Source of the DNA: Margaritispora aquatica
Lineage: Eukaryota; Ascomycota; Leotiomycetes; Helotiales; Discinellaceae
Length of the DNA stretch: 64,000 bases
Direction of reading: 5' to 3'
Assembly (NCBI GenBank): GCA_007644065.1
Contig: VJWN01000037.1
Span: 124,001-188,000, forward strand
Of the stretch, positions 11,284 through 22,404 are shown piece by piece. Below the pieces are notes generated by a model that was not told the DNA's origin, searched no databases, and saw nothing but the letters and a program-made list of their open reading frames with translations. The translations under genes were made by a program, and so were the position numbers. Within the stretch, counting starts at the first letter, position 1; each line of letters starts with the position of its first letter.

Positions 11284-12060
11284 CCACCTTATAGCTAATT
11301 CCTAGCAAATCCCTAGCAATTCCATACTCAGGGCACCAAACCCAGCCAGATCTAGCATGCCATGCTTAGCAGCTGCATGTGTGTGTGTGTGGGAGTGAGG
11401 GAGTGAGAGAGTGAGAGTGTGAGTGTAGTAGTAGTAGTAGTAGTAGTGTGAGTGAGGAGACAGCTTCGAATGTCCTGCTTCCGTCTTCTTCCTTCCTCTC
11501 TCCTTCTCACCACCTTTCTCTTTTCTTCATAAACAACTGAAGCCGCTCAGTTGGAGAAAACCTACCTACTCTCTCCATACCATTCACTTCCCAAGCTCCC
11601 AATTGATTCGGTAAGTCATCCTCTCCCCATCTCATCCTCCCATACCCATCCCACACATGCCCAAATTGCGTCACACCTCCACACTTTGCCCATTGTCATT
11701 CCCCCGACTCCAAAAAGACAATTGGAACCGGAATTGAACTGATCTCATGGGGAAGGTGCAGCTTCAATTGTAGCCAGAAACATCAGAGCTTCTTCTGAAT
11801 CGAGAGTTCCAACAAGAAGATTGGAATTGACAGCAAGAACAAACGAACAAACGAACGAACAAACGAACACACAAACACACGAACAAACAAACCACTCCGA
11901 TTTCGCACTCAGCTTTCCTCCTGCTCTGCGGACCGCAAACACGAACACACCTGTCAGACCTGTCAGACCTGACCATCGTAACGGCCATCGCCCATTTGAT
12001 CAGCCCAGCACACCACAAAAAAACAAGGTCACACAAGGGGAAATCCCTCCACAAAATATC

Positions 12061-14393
12061 ATGTCGGAAATAAAGCGAGACATCAAGAACCACTACCTGT
12101 TTGAGATAGCCACAGAGGTTGCCAATCGAGGTATGATGCGCCATGATCAGTGTCAGGATGGAATTTAGCTAATGTCGAATAGTTGGTGGTATCTACTCGG
12201 TGCTGAAGTCAAAAGCTCCAGTGACCACAGCAGAATATGGCGACAGATACACCTTAATTGGTCCCCTCAACCGGGCTTCGGTCAGTATTCCTACAGGAAT
12301 CAAGAAAACGCAGCTAACAATGGCAGGCCGCGGTCGAGGTGGAAGCTCTCACTCCAACGAACCCAGAACTTGCAGCCACCATTGCGTCGATGGAATCGAG
12401 GGGTATTACCATTGTATACGGAAGATGGTTGATTGAGGGTGCTCCCAGAGTTCTTTTGATTGATACCAAGACTGCGTACCGATTTTTGGACGAATGGAAA
12501 GCAGATCTTTGGAACACGGCGGGAATTCCTTCTCCACCAGGAGACGATGAGACGAACGAAGCAGTGGTTTTTGGATACTTGGTGGCATGGTTTTTGGGAG
12601 AGGTGAGATAATCTCAATCGTCTAGAATTTGCATGGGCTAATCTAATCTAATCCACCACAGTACGTTGCACACGAGAAGAACAAGGCAGTTATTGCACAT
12701 TTCCACGAATGGTTGACTGGTGTTGGACTTCCTCTCTGCAAAAAGCGACGCATCGATGTAACCACCATCTTTACCACACACGCAACCCTTCTGGGAAGAT
12801 ATCTCTGCGCTGGATCGGTCGATTTCTACAACAACCTCCAATACTTTGACGTGGATGCTGAAGCTGGAAAGCGTGGTATTTACCACAGATACTGCATTGA
12901 ACGTGCAGCAACGCACTCCTGCGATGTTTTCACGACAGTCTCGCACATCACGGCATACGAAAGTGAGCATCTGTTGAAGCGCAAGCCAGATGGTGTTTTG
13001 CCCAACGGCCTCAATGTCACTAAATTCTCTGCCATGCACGAGTTCCAGAATCTGCATCAACAAGCCAAGGAGAAGATCCACGATTTCGTTCGAGGTCATT
13101 TCTACGGACACAATGATTTCGATCCCGAGAACACCCTCTACTTCTTCACTGCTGGAAGATACGAGTACAGAAACAAAGGTTGCGACATGTTTATTGAATC
13201 CTTGGCTCGTTTGAACCATCGATTGAAGTCTGCAGGGTCCAAAATGACCGTGGTTGCCTTTATCATTATGCCCGCGCAAACACAATCGTTGACTGTTGAG
13301 GCACTGAAAGGTCAGGCAGTTATCAAATCTCTACGGGACACCGTGGATATCATCGAGCGTGGTGTGGGAAAGCGAATCTTCGAGCGTGCATTGAAATGGC
13401 ACGATGGAGATGCCATGCCAGATGACAAGGATTTGATTACTGCACAGGAGCGTGTTCTCCTTCGCAGACGGCTCTTCGGCATGAAGAGAATTGGTCTACC
13501 ACCTATTGTTACCCACAACATGGCAAACGATGCAGAGGATCCAATCTTGAACCAAATCAGACGGGTGCAACTTTTCAACCACCCCACCGATCGTGTCAAG
13601 ATTGTTTTCCACCCAGAGTTCTTGAACTCTGCCAACCCAGTTCTCCCAATGGATTACGATGAGTTCGTTCGTGGCACCCATATGGGTGTTTTCCCCTCAT
13701 ACTATGAGCCATGGGGATACACCCCTGCCGAGTGTACCGTGATGGGTGTTCCAAGTATCACCACCAATCTTTCTGGTTTCGGCTGCTACATGGAGGAATT
13801 GATTGAGAACTCGACCGATTATGGAATCTACATTGTTGATCGTCGTATGAAGGGTGTTGATGATTCAGTCAACCAGCTCACTTCATTCATGTTTGATTTC
13901 ACCGCCAAGTCAAGACGTCAACGTATCAACCAGAGAAACCGAACCGAGCGATTAAGCGATCTTTTGGACTGGAAGAGAATGGGTATGGAGTATGTCAAGG
14001 CCAGACAATTGGCTCTCCGCAGAGCATACCCTGGATCATTCAGCGAAGAAGATGAGGATGATTTCATCCCCGGTATTGAACAAAAGATCTCGAGACCATT
14101 CAGTGTGCCAGGATCACCAAGAGATCGCAGTGGCATGATGACACCAGGTGATTTTGCCAGTCTGCAAGAAGGGCGTGAAGGATTGAACACCGAGGACTAT
14201 GTAGCGTGGAAGCTGCCGTAAGTTTAATGGTTTTCTCATTGTGGAATCGCGCTAATATCTATACAGAGAAGAGGAAGACCCCGATGAGTACCCATTCCCT
14301 CTCACTCTGAGATCGAAAAGCCCACGCGGACCTACCAGCCCTGCCGAACCAGCTTTCTTGAACGGGAACGGTAATGGAAACGGAACTTCATGA
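12061..14393 (+). CDS. gsy1: Glycogen synthase (UDP-glucose, GT3 family)
   Basis: Five exons: 12061-12130, 12183-12280, 12327-12602, 12662-14217 and 14267-14393, giving 708 aa, the normal length for fungal Gsy. Introns are 52, 46, 59 and 49 nt with GCTAA-type branch points. The start ([20 protein letters not shown]) and the glycogen-binding loop [13 protein letters not shown] match the family; the first splice site falls inside that motif. The catalytic E-x7-E of retaining GT3/GT5 enzymes is present as [10 protein letters not shown], and the Arg-rich allosteric helix ([15 protein letters not shown]), which senses glucose-6-phosphate and phosphorylation, is intact. The Ser-rich C-terminal tail ([22 protein letters not shown]) holds likely regulatory phosphorylation sites. 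It extends glycogen from UDP-glucose in the cytosol. The gene stands alone, with no linked glycogen genes in the window. Confidence 0.97.
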
Positions 14394-17300
14394 TGATACA
14401 ATATTTGAAACTTGTTCTTTCTGCGTCGTGGCAGTCATTTGGGAATAGGGAAGGACTTGGTCAATGGGAAAATGAGAGGGTGGATGTTCTCTAGAGCCGT
14501 GGTTTGGTCTGGAGATGTGAATATTGCTATTACTATCTGGGTTGATGGGTCGTGGGGAATTGCATGTGTGCTTGCTCGATGGTTAATAGGGAAGCACCTC
14601 ACCTTAATCTGTACTGGTACTAAGCTATGCTGCTGTTTTGGCTGCGTTGCCGTGGTCGTTTCTTCTTTTGTGTTGCTGGGATAGTTGGTGGTGAGTAGTG
14701 GGGAACGAGTTGGGCTGGATTTGTAGTATATGCAATCATTCGGTCTTCTCTGCTTGTGTTTGCGTTTTATGATCTTGGATTGCACGATTAGTCATCTCCC
14801 CGTCTTGCCCGTCCTTCTTTAACTTGAAGGCGCCCAGGTGGTAGGTCAGAGCGAGTTTTTTATGTGCCAAAAGAACTTTCGTCCGGCCTATCTATCTATT
14901 GATCTTGTGCCCCGTTTTGGTTTTCGTTTTAGTTTTGGTATTGGTTTTGGTATTCAGCCTGTCGCTCCTTTTGTAACCCCATTAAATGTCCCATTAATAA
15001 CCTGTTTTCTCGTCCTATACCTATGTCTTTGTTGTATTTTCTTGTATTCACTTTTCTCCTTGCTGTTGCTTGCGTGTGCGTGTGCGTGCTTGCTTCTCCT
15101 TGCTTGTTCTTGTTTGGTATCTTGGACTGTACCTGGAATGTACTGTACTGTACTATGCTATATTTTATTGCATTGTGAGGAAGGTCGGTCTCTTTGGTAC
15201 GTACTCACGTAAGGTAGTCACGTAGGTAAGTAAGTAGTCATGTAGTCATGTAGTCAGTCACGTAGTCACGCGTGTGTGAGAAAACGAAAACGAAAATGAA
15301 CCGTTCTTTTGATCTGATGTAATGTATATATGTATATGTATATATATATGCATATGTCGAGAGAGGAGGGAGGAGGGAGGAGGGAGGAGGGAGAAAATCA
15401 CTGCCGGTTGAGACTTGGACTTGGGTTTAGATTTCATGGCAAGGCAAGGCAAGGCATGGCAAATGAGGTATACGGGGTATATGGAGAAGGTTTGGGTTTT
15501 GGTGAAGAAGAAGAAAGGCGTTAATGATGAATGAATGAATCAATGGATAGGACTTCCCTCGTGGGTGCCTGGGATGGACTGGATTGAATCAACGGTTGGA
15601 TTGGATGATTAGGCGGTCTCTTCGTGTTTGCATTCGAGGCGTTGACACGTGTATATTCCCGATCATGATGTCACAGCCCTAAGTCTGAAAAACTGCTATT
15701 GCCCTAAGCGAGGAAGGGAGAGCGTGGTTTTTTAAAACTGTCTCTTGTTCTATCCTTTCTATTGTCTGGAAGGAGGGAGGTAGGGGGGTAGGGGGGTAGG
15801 ATGAAGGGGGGGGCAGGGAGAGAGGGGGGTTAGGGGATGGGGTTGAGGTTGAGGTTGGGGATGAAGGATTGGAGGCGCCGTAGCTGTAAAGTTACTGTGT
15901 TCCCTTTGCTTGGAACTGGTCTCAATTCAGGACATTCATCACTGCTAACAAGAATCAGCTAGGTAGGTGGGTAAGACTTGAGTTGGTAGATACGCAGGCG
16001 CAGGTGGGACAACACACACGGCACAGCATAGTATAATACAACAGCACAGTACTACTTTCAGAAAAGTCACCTCTATCTCAAATCTCAAATCTCAAATCTT
16101 AGCTAAATCCTCAACCTCAAAGACACGACACCACTCCACCAACTAGGTACCACTCACTCACTAACTCACTCACCCATACAGCCAACCAGCCAACGAATTC
16201 AAGCACTCACTCAACGCAACGTAATGCAGCGTAACGCAATACAGCAATGCCACAACAAAGCGGCTTCGCCCCCTAGACAGCTCCTGTGGCCACGAGTCTG
16301 ACTCGAGTGCCAGTACTCATTCTAACGCGTGGCCATCTTGTTCTGATCGTTACAATTCAAGCTCAAGTTCAAGTGCCAGTACCAGCTCCAATTCAGCTGC
16401 TAGCGCTGCCGATGGGGGACGGAAGGGTGGCAGTGAGAACGGTGGGGAGAAGCAGAGCGGGTTGGAAGAAGTGAAGGTTTGCGGAGTTGAGATAGGGTGG
16501 AAAATGGATTAGGATTGGTGTTAGAATAGATCAAGGTGGTTTTAGGTGGGCTGAGATGGTCTAAGGGATGGTGTGAAGTGTGGTAGAGACGGGTTTTAGG
16601 TATTGGCGGGGAGAGGTGTGAGTTGGGGGTGGATATGAAGAGTCTTCTTTTGTGAAGAGGAGGAGAGATTTGGGGCGCGTATTGTTCGAATTTGAAATGG
16701 GAATTATGACGATGATCTAGAACGCGGAGATTTGGTATAGATGTCATTCGACTTGGATTCGGTGATTTCGTTTCAGGAGAGGAGTTGTGAAGTGACCATA
16801 TCCATGGTGAGGTTATGGTGAATTTGAAAGGGGCAATCTAAGGGTGTATTTCTCCATGGTTATTACTCTGAAAATTAGTATTCAGAGTCTGCTATTGACT
16901 ATCACTTTGGTACTGGAATAGGGTTCTCGACAGTTATTGTCCCTCTTTGTTAAGTGCTTCTGATTTTACTGAGTGGCAAACGAGGGTTGGTATGGGCTTT
17001 GGCGAGATTCTCTAAGAGTAAGTAGGTGAAGAGACGTTACTTTCATAGTAGAAATACATCACTATCGCGTCTTCTCGGAATACACCCCTAGATTTTAAGA
17101 CTAGATGCTATCATGCCTCCATTCCTGCATTTGATTGATACTTTTTCGAGCTCATCACATAGACGAGAGCATACAGCTTGCGCTAGACCATAATAACTGC
17201 TACATCCTCTTCTAATACAAAAGGGGGAAAATACCACGCATCGATCCCAAACAATACTCTATATCTTAACTGAGGGGTTTTTAGTGAGCTGACAACATAG

Positions 17301-17977
17301 CCAGTAGTCTGAAACTGGAAGGTGAGGACTGCTTAGAACCGAGACTCGCTTGTGGGGTTTTTAGCTCACCATGCTGTATGTTAGGTATGTTCTCATGGAT
17401 TATGAGAGGTTATACTAAGGTATCGACCTTCATTTAGATTAAAACTATGTGTGAAATTGTATCCTTGATGTCAATTGGAAGTTATGTAAGTAGAATTGTC
17501 ATGGTCTTTAAAAAAAACAAATGAGCTCAAAGAAAACAAACGATAACAAAATCCTATTGCATATAAATCAGAGCTGTAGATATCATACATGAGCGAATAA
17601 ACTTCTAAGAAGATAAGCTAGACAAACAATTAATATCCTGAAGCTCTAATACCAAAATCGGGGTTGACTTTCGTCAGACCACGAAAATAAAATTATCAGT
17701 TCATCTCAATAGACGACAACCGAATCTCTTATTTAGGAAGGTGACATCTCTATCTCTAATACCTCTTTATCATCCCCTCTCTATGCGGGATTTAAGGAAA
17801 GGCGTGTCAAACATTACATTTTCGTATTTCTAGCATGTCCTGCAAAGGGCGTTCTGAAGTCACGTGAGCCAACATGTGATCATTTCCCTCTCGACGTTGT
17901 CCTTCAAAAGAACCTCTTATCCTCGCTCTCTAGCAAGCAAAGAAACACCATTAACATCCTCTTAACCTCTACTCGAA
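14394..17977. other. Long intergenic region with simple repeats
   Basis: About 3.6 kb without a convincing gene. It carries GTAGTCA/CACGTAG units (15210-15270), a GGGAGGA run (15363-15391), GGCAA copies (about 15438-15455), a G-rich block (15770-15840), CTCAAAT copies (about 16078-16098) and ACTCACTC runs (16150-16175). A Ser-rich open frame without ATG lies at about 16219-16512. From 16800 to 17970 the sequence is more AT-rich and featureless; the last part is the promoter of the acetyltransferase gene. Confidence 0.55.
15770..15840. repeat. G-rich tract with several GGGG runs
   Basis: On the plus strand, repeated runs of four to eight G separated by 1-10 nt (GGGAGGTAGGGGGGTAGGGG and on) satisfy the simple G-quadruplex pattern. 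Confidence 0.7.
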
Positions 17978-18616
17978 ATGTCTCAAGCTCCCACCACCAC
18001 CACTACCACCACCAGCCCAGCTGGAAGCAGCATCCTAGAGCCCATGAACCTCCACAACACCGCCGAATTCAACGAGCTCGTCCGCCAACGCATCCTCTGC
18101 GGCTGGGAATTCTCACCCTCGAGTCTCGAGCGCTGGCGCACCTTAGCCGACGCAGGAGCCCGCTCCAACTTCTGGGTCGTGCCGGACTCCCACGTCAACC
18201 TCCCCGCGCCACAGCGCTGGGCGGGCCATATCTCCTTGGTGCCCAAGGTCGAAGACGGCATACCTATCCGGCACATTTCGAACCTGTTCATTTTGCCCGA
18301 GAACCGGCTTGGAGGGCTCGGTCGCCGCGCCGTGGGTGCTCTGGAGGCGTGGGCGAAGTCCGAGGGCATAACGCGCATGACGCTTGATGCGCTGTGTAGA
18401 CGGTATGTCGAGGATGATAGAGAGGAGTGGAGGGGCATGTATTTGCGGCTGTGTGAGAGTTTGCGGATTGAGAAACCTGCCAAGGGGACTACTAATGAGG
18501 ATTGGTATGTTCGACAGGGGTATGTGGTTTATGGTGAGGTTCCTTCGTATCCAGTTGAGTTGGATGGGGTGAAGTTTCTGCTGGTTGCTTCGCTGTTGAG
18601 GAAGGAGTTGGTGTGA
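17978..18616 (+). CDS. GNAT-type N-acetyltransferase
   Basis: Single exon, 212 aa, first ATG of the frame. After a short Thr-rich N-terminus (seven consecutive Thr) the protein shows the GNAT core. A strand ISNLFILPENR leads into the acetyl-CoA pyrophosphate loop R110-L-G-G-L-G (the R/Q-x-x-G-x-G/A motif) and the following helix RRAVGALEAWAKSEGITRM. The C-terminal part (NEDWYVRQGYVVYGEVPSY) matches the last GNAT strand region (x-x-x-Y-x-x-x-GF/Y). Such enzymes move acetyl from acetyl-CoA to an amine of a protein or small molecule. The substrate is not predictable. Codons are notably GC-rich at third positions compared with neighbours. Confidence 0.85.
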   Translation: MSQAPTTTTTTTSPAGSSILEPMNLHNTAEFNELVRQRILCGWEFSPSSLERWRTLADAGARSNFWVVPDSHVNLPAPQRWAGHISLVPKVEDGIPIRHISNLFILPENRLGGLGRRAVGALEAWAKSEGITRMTLDALCRRYVEDDREEWRGMYLRLCESLRIEKPAKGTTNEDWYVRQGYVVYGEVPSYPVELDGVKFLLVASLLRKELV

Positions 18617-19344
18617 GGATTTGGGGATTGTTAAGGGTCGAGTTACCTTTGTAAGTCACCCTCGGATCTTAAACAGTAGGGTACATCAGAATGCTGATAG
18701 GTTTTAGTTTTTCTTAGAGATGGTCTTCTTGCAATCACACCAGTATGCACTTCTTCCGAAGAGCTTGAGATCTATACTCTTAAGGTCACTGCAGATAACA
18801 AATTCGGCCTCTAGCATTCTCGTTCGCCGTGCTAAAGATCGGAAAATCCGACTCAAGCACGAAGGCACTCAATATGAGAACTGTAAGCAGAGATCAGATC
18901 AGAATATTGCAACCTCAATATCAGATGACGAACCGTGTGGTTTGTCTAAGCGCTATTTATTGGAAGAGATGTATGCTATTATCTAATTTCCTCGTGTTTG
19001 AGAAGTCACGAAACTTTGGAGCAGGGTTCTTTTGTGGTGAGGTGTCAAGATGGGAGAATCCATATTATTCATACTACTCATTGATTAAATATAGATCTAT
19101 TGCTCATAACCCATGTCCATTAACTCAGTTGTCCTGACCTGACCTTTGAACTTGGTGCACACTCAATTCTCGCTTATTTCACGACCATTGATCCAGAACA
19201 TTTCCTTTGCGCTACCATAACACGTCTTCATTACCTCCCGATGCACTCTCCTAGAAAGCTTTTCATTACTTCCTGCATCCGATGCTGCATTTCCCTCCAC
19301 CCCTAAGCAACGACCATCAACAACATCTCATGCCTCTAACCTAT

Positions 19345-19584
19345 CTAACGGATCACCTCTCCCTCATCCTCTTTGGTCCCCTTGATCTCCTTTCCATTCT
19401 TGTCGAAATGACGATCAGTGCCCATGGGCTCCCTCCGTCTCGGCTGGTTGGTGCTGATTGGCACAACTGGGTTGTTTGGATTATGTTGCGTGATATTGTG
19501 CTGAGAGACGGCGGTGTTGCCGGCTGCACTGCAGCAAAACATGCACACGACGCCGACGTAGTGGCAAGGATTAAGGTTTGGCAT
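19345..19584 (-). CDS. Possible small Cys-rich protein (79 aa)
   Basis: ATG-initiated minus-strand frame. The N-terminal 22 residues are hydrophobic and Cys-rich (CHYVGVVCMFCC), followed by a polar, charged tail ending in KNGKEIKGTKEDEGEVIR. The hydrophobic-then-hydrophilic layout resembles a small membrane-associated or CC-tailed protein rather than random sequence. There is no family match, and a multi-exon gene using this as one exon is possible. It sits alone in a gene-poor region. Confidence 0.3.
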   Translation of the reverse strand: MPNLNPCHYVGVVCMFCCSAAGNTAVSQHNITQHNPNNPVVPISTNQPRRREPMGTDRHFDKNGKEIKGTKEDEGEVIR

Positions 19585-21059
19585 TTTGAGTGGGTGGTTT
19601 AGTGTGGTAAGAGCCTCTGTTTTTGCTTGGAGGTTATGGTGTGGTATGAGGTGGTGAATGGAAATCTACTGATTATTAGCTAGGTGTTTGACGAGATTGA
19701 AAGGGTGATTTTACCTGAGAAGTGCGGTGCCGTGGTATTCTGATGAAGGATGATATTGGAGACAAAAGATACGCGACAACTCCATACATATATACTCTCT
19801 CATCGACCCCGACATCAAGGCTGTGGGGAGAAATACCAAGCTTTCTGGAGGTCATCAAGCAATATCACACGGGTTGAAATCACACCGCATCGTCTCGACG
19901 ACGGTCAATGTGCTCTGCTGTACTTGTACATGAGTTGTTTACCGATGCGGGGTTGATAGGCTCGCTTACGCTTTCAGGGGGCAAGGAAGCGACCTCCGTG
20001 GTGGCTGTGTTGACCTCTTGCTCGTCTAATCTCGGTGACCTCGCCTTGGCTACAACGATCCATGCCCCTTCTACCGCAAATTGTTTCGAGATACACAGAT
20101 GCGCCGGAAAAATTCATCAAGTGTTAATGGAAGTGACAGACGAAACTTGTCAATTTTGTCTGTCTTCACCTGTCCTTGTTGTGCTGCGCGAATTAAGCGA
20201 CCCCAGAATGTCCTTGGCATGGTGACGCAACCAACCATTTCGATGGATGACATTATACTTCATCACAGGTCATAATGTGCACTGCCTGACTTGGCAAATA
20301 CTTCTCATGCTGTTGGGGGGAAAAGGCGCATAGTGTTATCTATTGAGTGTAGTATCGAGACGGTGGCTATGAGAGAATATTGCTGCTGGCTATATACCCT
20401 CTTCGCTTCGCCTCCTCCCGAGCCCCTTGTGATACTCAGTATTCGGTATTGTTCATTCTCACCGACAATTTATTCGTCTGTTACTCAACTCCTGCGAGGC
20501 GCCACTGAAGATTTTGAGAAAGATGAAGTAAACGCATTGGGTCATCGCGCTACTGCTACTCCTCGGTGACATTGACACGTCAGTGAAACTAAATGCTGTT
20601 GTTGCGATGGTCTCACGGAGGTTCAATAGACTTCAGAATTAATTATGGCTTTCTTTGTGTTCTATCTGGTTATTTGGTTGGGATGGGACAAAGGATGGAT
20701 AGGTTGTTACCTATCATTTGCCTAGGAGAGGTAGCTGAACGCCTTCGGTCCTTTGTCCCTCCAAACTTCCAATCATTATATCCAATTATTCGATCTTCCC
20801 CTCCACTTAGTCTACTCGCTTACGAAACCTAATACTTGAATCGAATGAGGCATGTATAGCCCTGCTAGAGTCTCCCCTTGATGCATGATCGCTTATTGTA
20901 AACGGTTCACCCAAGAGCCTGTTCTGGGTGGGTGGTTATCCGATTCTACAGAAAGAAGGGTTGTCATCTATGGCCTATTTTGAGTTCTCCTTTCATCTCG
21001 ACAATAGACACAATGCATTCTTTGTGTACGAAAGATAGAACAATCCCTAGTCCCAAGCG

Positions 21060-21067
21060 TATATAAG
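21060..21067 (+). promoter_or_regulatory. TATA-like box upstream of zinc-knuckle gene
   Basis: TATATAAG lies 186 nt before the ATG at 21253, with a pyrimidine/CAA-rich leader in between that is typical of fungal 5' UTRs. Confidence 0.45.
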
Positions 21068-21252
21068 ATCATTGTCATGTCTTCATACCAACATCATTCA
21101 ATCCAGTTCATCCAAATTCATCCTTCTCCACTTCAATATCTTCAACTTCATTTCACTTCTTATTATCAGTTACTTCTTATTCCACTATCAACTTCAATAA
21201 CAGTTTCTCTTCGGATTCTCCTGCTGTTGACCGGTAAGATTCCACTCATAAA

Positions 21253-22350
21253 ATGGCTAAGAACAATAACAGAAACGGCAACCAAAATGGTGGTAACTTC
21301 GGCGCTAGCGCCATGACTTGCAACAATTGCGGAAAGAATGGTCATCTCGCACAAGATTGTCGCTCAAACAAAAACAACAACACTTTTCACAACAATAATA
21401 ATAGAAACCAGAATAACAACCAAAATCAGAATTCGAACTTCAATCAAAACTACAATCAAGATTACAGCCAGAATGGCTCGAATGGCACTGGGAAGTGGTG
21501 CTTGCACTGCAACAAAAACAACCACAATACCGATATCTGCAAGTTCAAGAATCAAGCCCAAAACGGAAAGCAGAAAGGGAACAAGCAAAATGGCAATAAG
21601 TGGTGTATCCACTGCTCGAAGAATAATCACAACACAGAGAACTGCTCTCGCAACTCTCAAGTGGGCTTCAACCAGAATGTATCTTATCAAAATGGTTCAA
21701 ATGTACACTTTCAAAGTGGTCAATTTCAAAATGGTCAGTTCCAAAACGCACCACAGCTGAATACACAATGCCACAATGGCAACAACCCAAACATGCGACC
21801 TTGTAAATACTGCAGCGGCTCGCACTACGATTCCTCCTGCCCAACTCTCCTCAACAACCAGCACCAACAAGAGCACAACCCCGCTTACCAGGAGTGGAAC
21901 GGTAATGTCCCTAGAATCATGAATTTTCAGCATCCCCCAGTCATCCAAGCCAATCCCTATGCCTCAATAACCTGCATGCACTGCACTCAGCCCGACCACC
22001 CCTCCTCGCGATGCCCTTACGACGCACATCAACAAAATGTCTCATTCCAAAGTCAATTCCCGGAGAATTTCGCTCCAATACACATTGCTACACCGATGTT
22101 TATGCAACCTGGTGATAGAAATCCATTGATTAATACTGCGGATTCAAATGATGGGTGCTTCGTGAGAAGTTATGGGCGCCACACTTTGCCGAGTGGATAT
22201 TCGATTATTCTTGATGATCGTTTTCATCCGATTGTACTGGCGCTGGTGGATAGGGATGGGGATGTGGTTATGGGCGACACGGTGTTTTGGACTGCGAGTG
22301 TGAGAGAGCGGTTTGAAGCTTATGGAGATGATTCGATGACGCTTGAGTAG
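21253..22350 (+). CDS. Protein with five CCHC-type zinc knuckles (365 aa)
   Basis: Single exon. Asn/Gln-rich linkers separate five short zinc-knuckle-like motifs starting at C23 (CNNCGKNGHLAQDC), C83 (CLHCNKNNHNTDIC), C118 (CIHCSKNNHNTENC), C184 (CKYC-GSH-SSC, one residue shorter) and C241 (CMHCTQPDHPSSRC). Four match C-x2-C-x4-H-x4-C exactly. Such knuckles bind single-stranded nucleic acid, as in CNBP/Gis2-type proteins and retroviral nucleocapsids. The last 70 residues (FVRSYGRHTLPSGYSIILDD and on) look like a small folded beta domain I do not recognise. No Gag capsid, protease or reverse transcriptase is nearby, so a cellular RNA-binding protein is more likely than a retroelement Gag. A hAT transposon lies 54 bp after the stop codon. 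Confidence 0.85.
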   Translation: MAKNNNRNGNQNGGNFGASAMTCNNCGKNGHLAQDCRSNKNNNTFHNNNNRNQNNNQNQNSNFNQNYNQDYSQNGSNGTGKWCLHCNKNNHNTDICKFKNQAQNGKQKGNKQNGNKWCIHCSKNNHNTENCSRNSQVGFNQNVSYQNGSNVHFQSGQFQNGQFQNAPQLNTQCHNGNNPNMRPCKYCSGSHYDSSCPTLLNNQHQQEHNPAYQEWNGNVPRIMNFQHPPVIQANPYASITCMHCTQPDHPSSRCPYDAHQQNVSFQSQFPENFAPIHIATPMFMQPGDRNPLINTADSNDGCFVRSYGRHTLPSGYSIILDDRFHPIVLALVDRDGDVVMGDTVFWTASVRERFEAYGDDSMTLE

Positions 22351-22396
22351 CTATGGTTTGCTCTTGGTCGCTTATTGATAGAGTGTGGTAAGGATG

Positions 22397-22404
22397 GACG
22401 ATGG
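22397..22404. repeat. Left 8-bp target-site duplication of hAT element
   Basis: GACGATGG, identical to 25370-25377 directly after the right inverted repeat. Confidence 0.9.

Larger units (their letters stand above)
8628..12060. other. Long intergenic region upstream of glycogen synthase, rich in tandem repeats
   Basis: About 3.4 kb without a convincing gene. It carries many short tandem duplications: GTGCAAGTGAGAT units (about 9451-9490), TACCT copies (9546-9563), GTCTT-type units (9620-9660), TCAATTG x4 (10087-10115), TTAATG x3 (10273-10290), GAACATTTT units (10516-10550), an 8-bp minisatellite (11240-11283), AGT runs (about 11426-11446) and AAACGAAC units (about 11836-11890). The last kilobase is probably the promoter and long 5' leader of the glycogen synthase gene. 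A good donor, GTAAGTC at 11611, could open a 5'-UTR intron. Confidence 0.6.
18617..21252. other. Intergenic, mostly without recognisable genes
   Basis: Only short unsupported frames are present, apart from a possible small Cys-rich ORF on the minus strand (19345-19584) described separately. A TATATAAG at 21060-21067 probably belongs to the zinc-knuckle gene. Confidence 0.5.
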
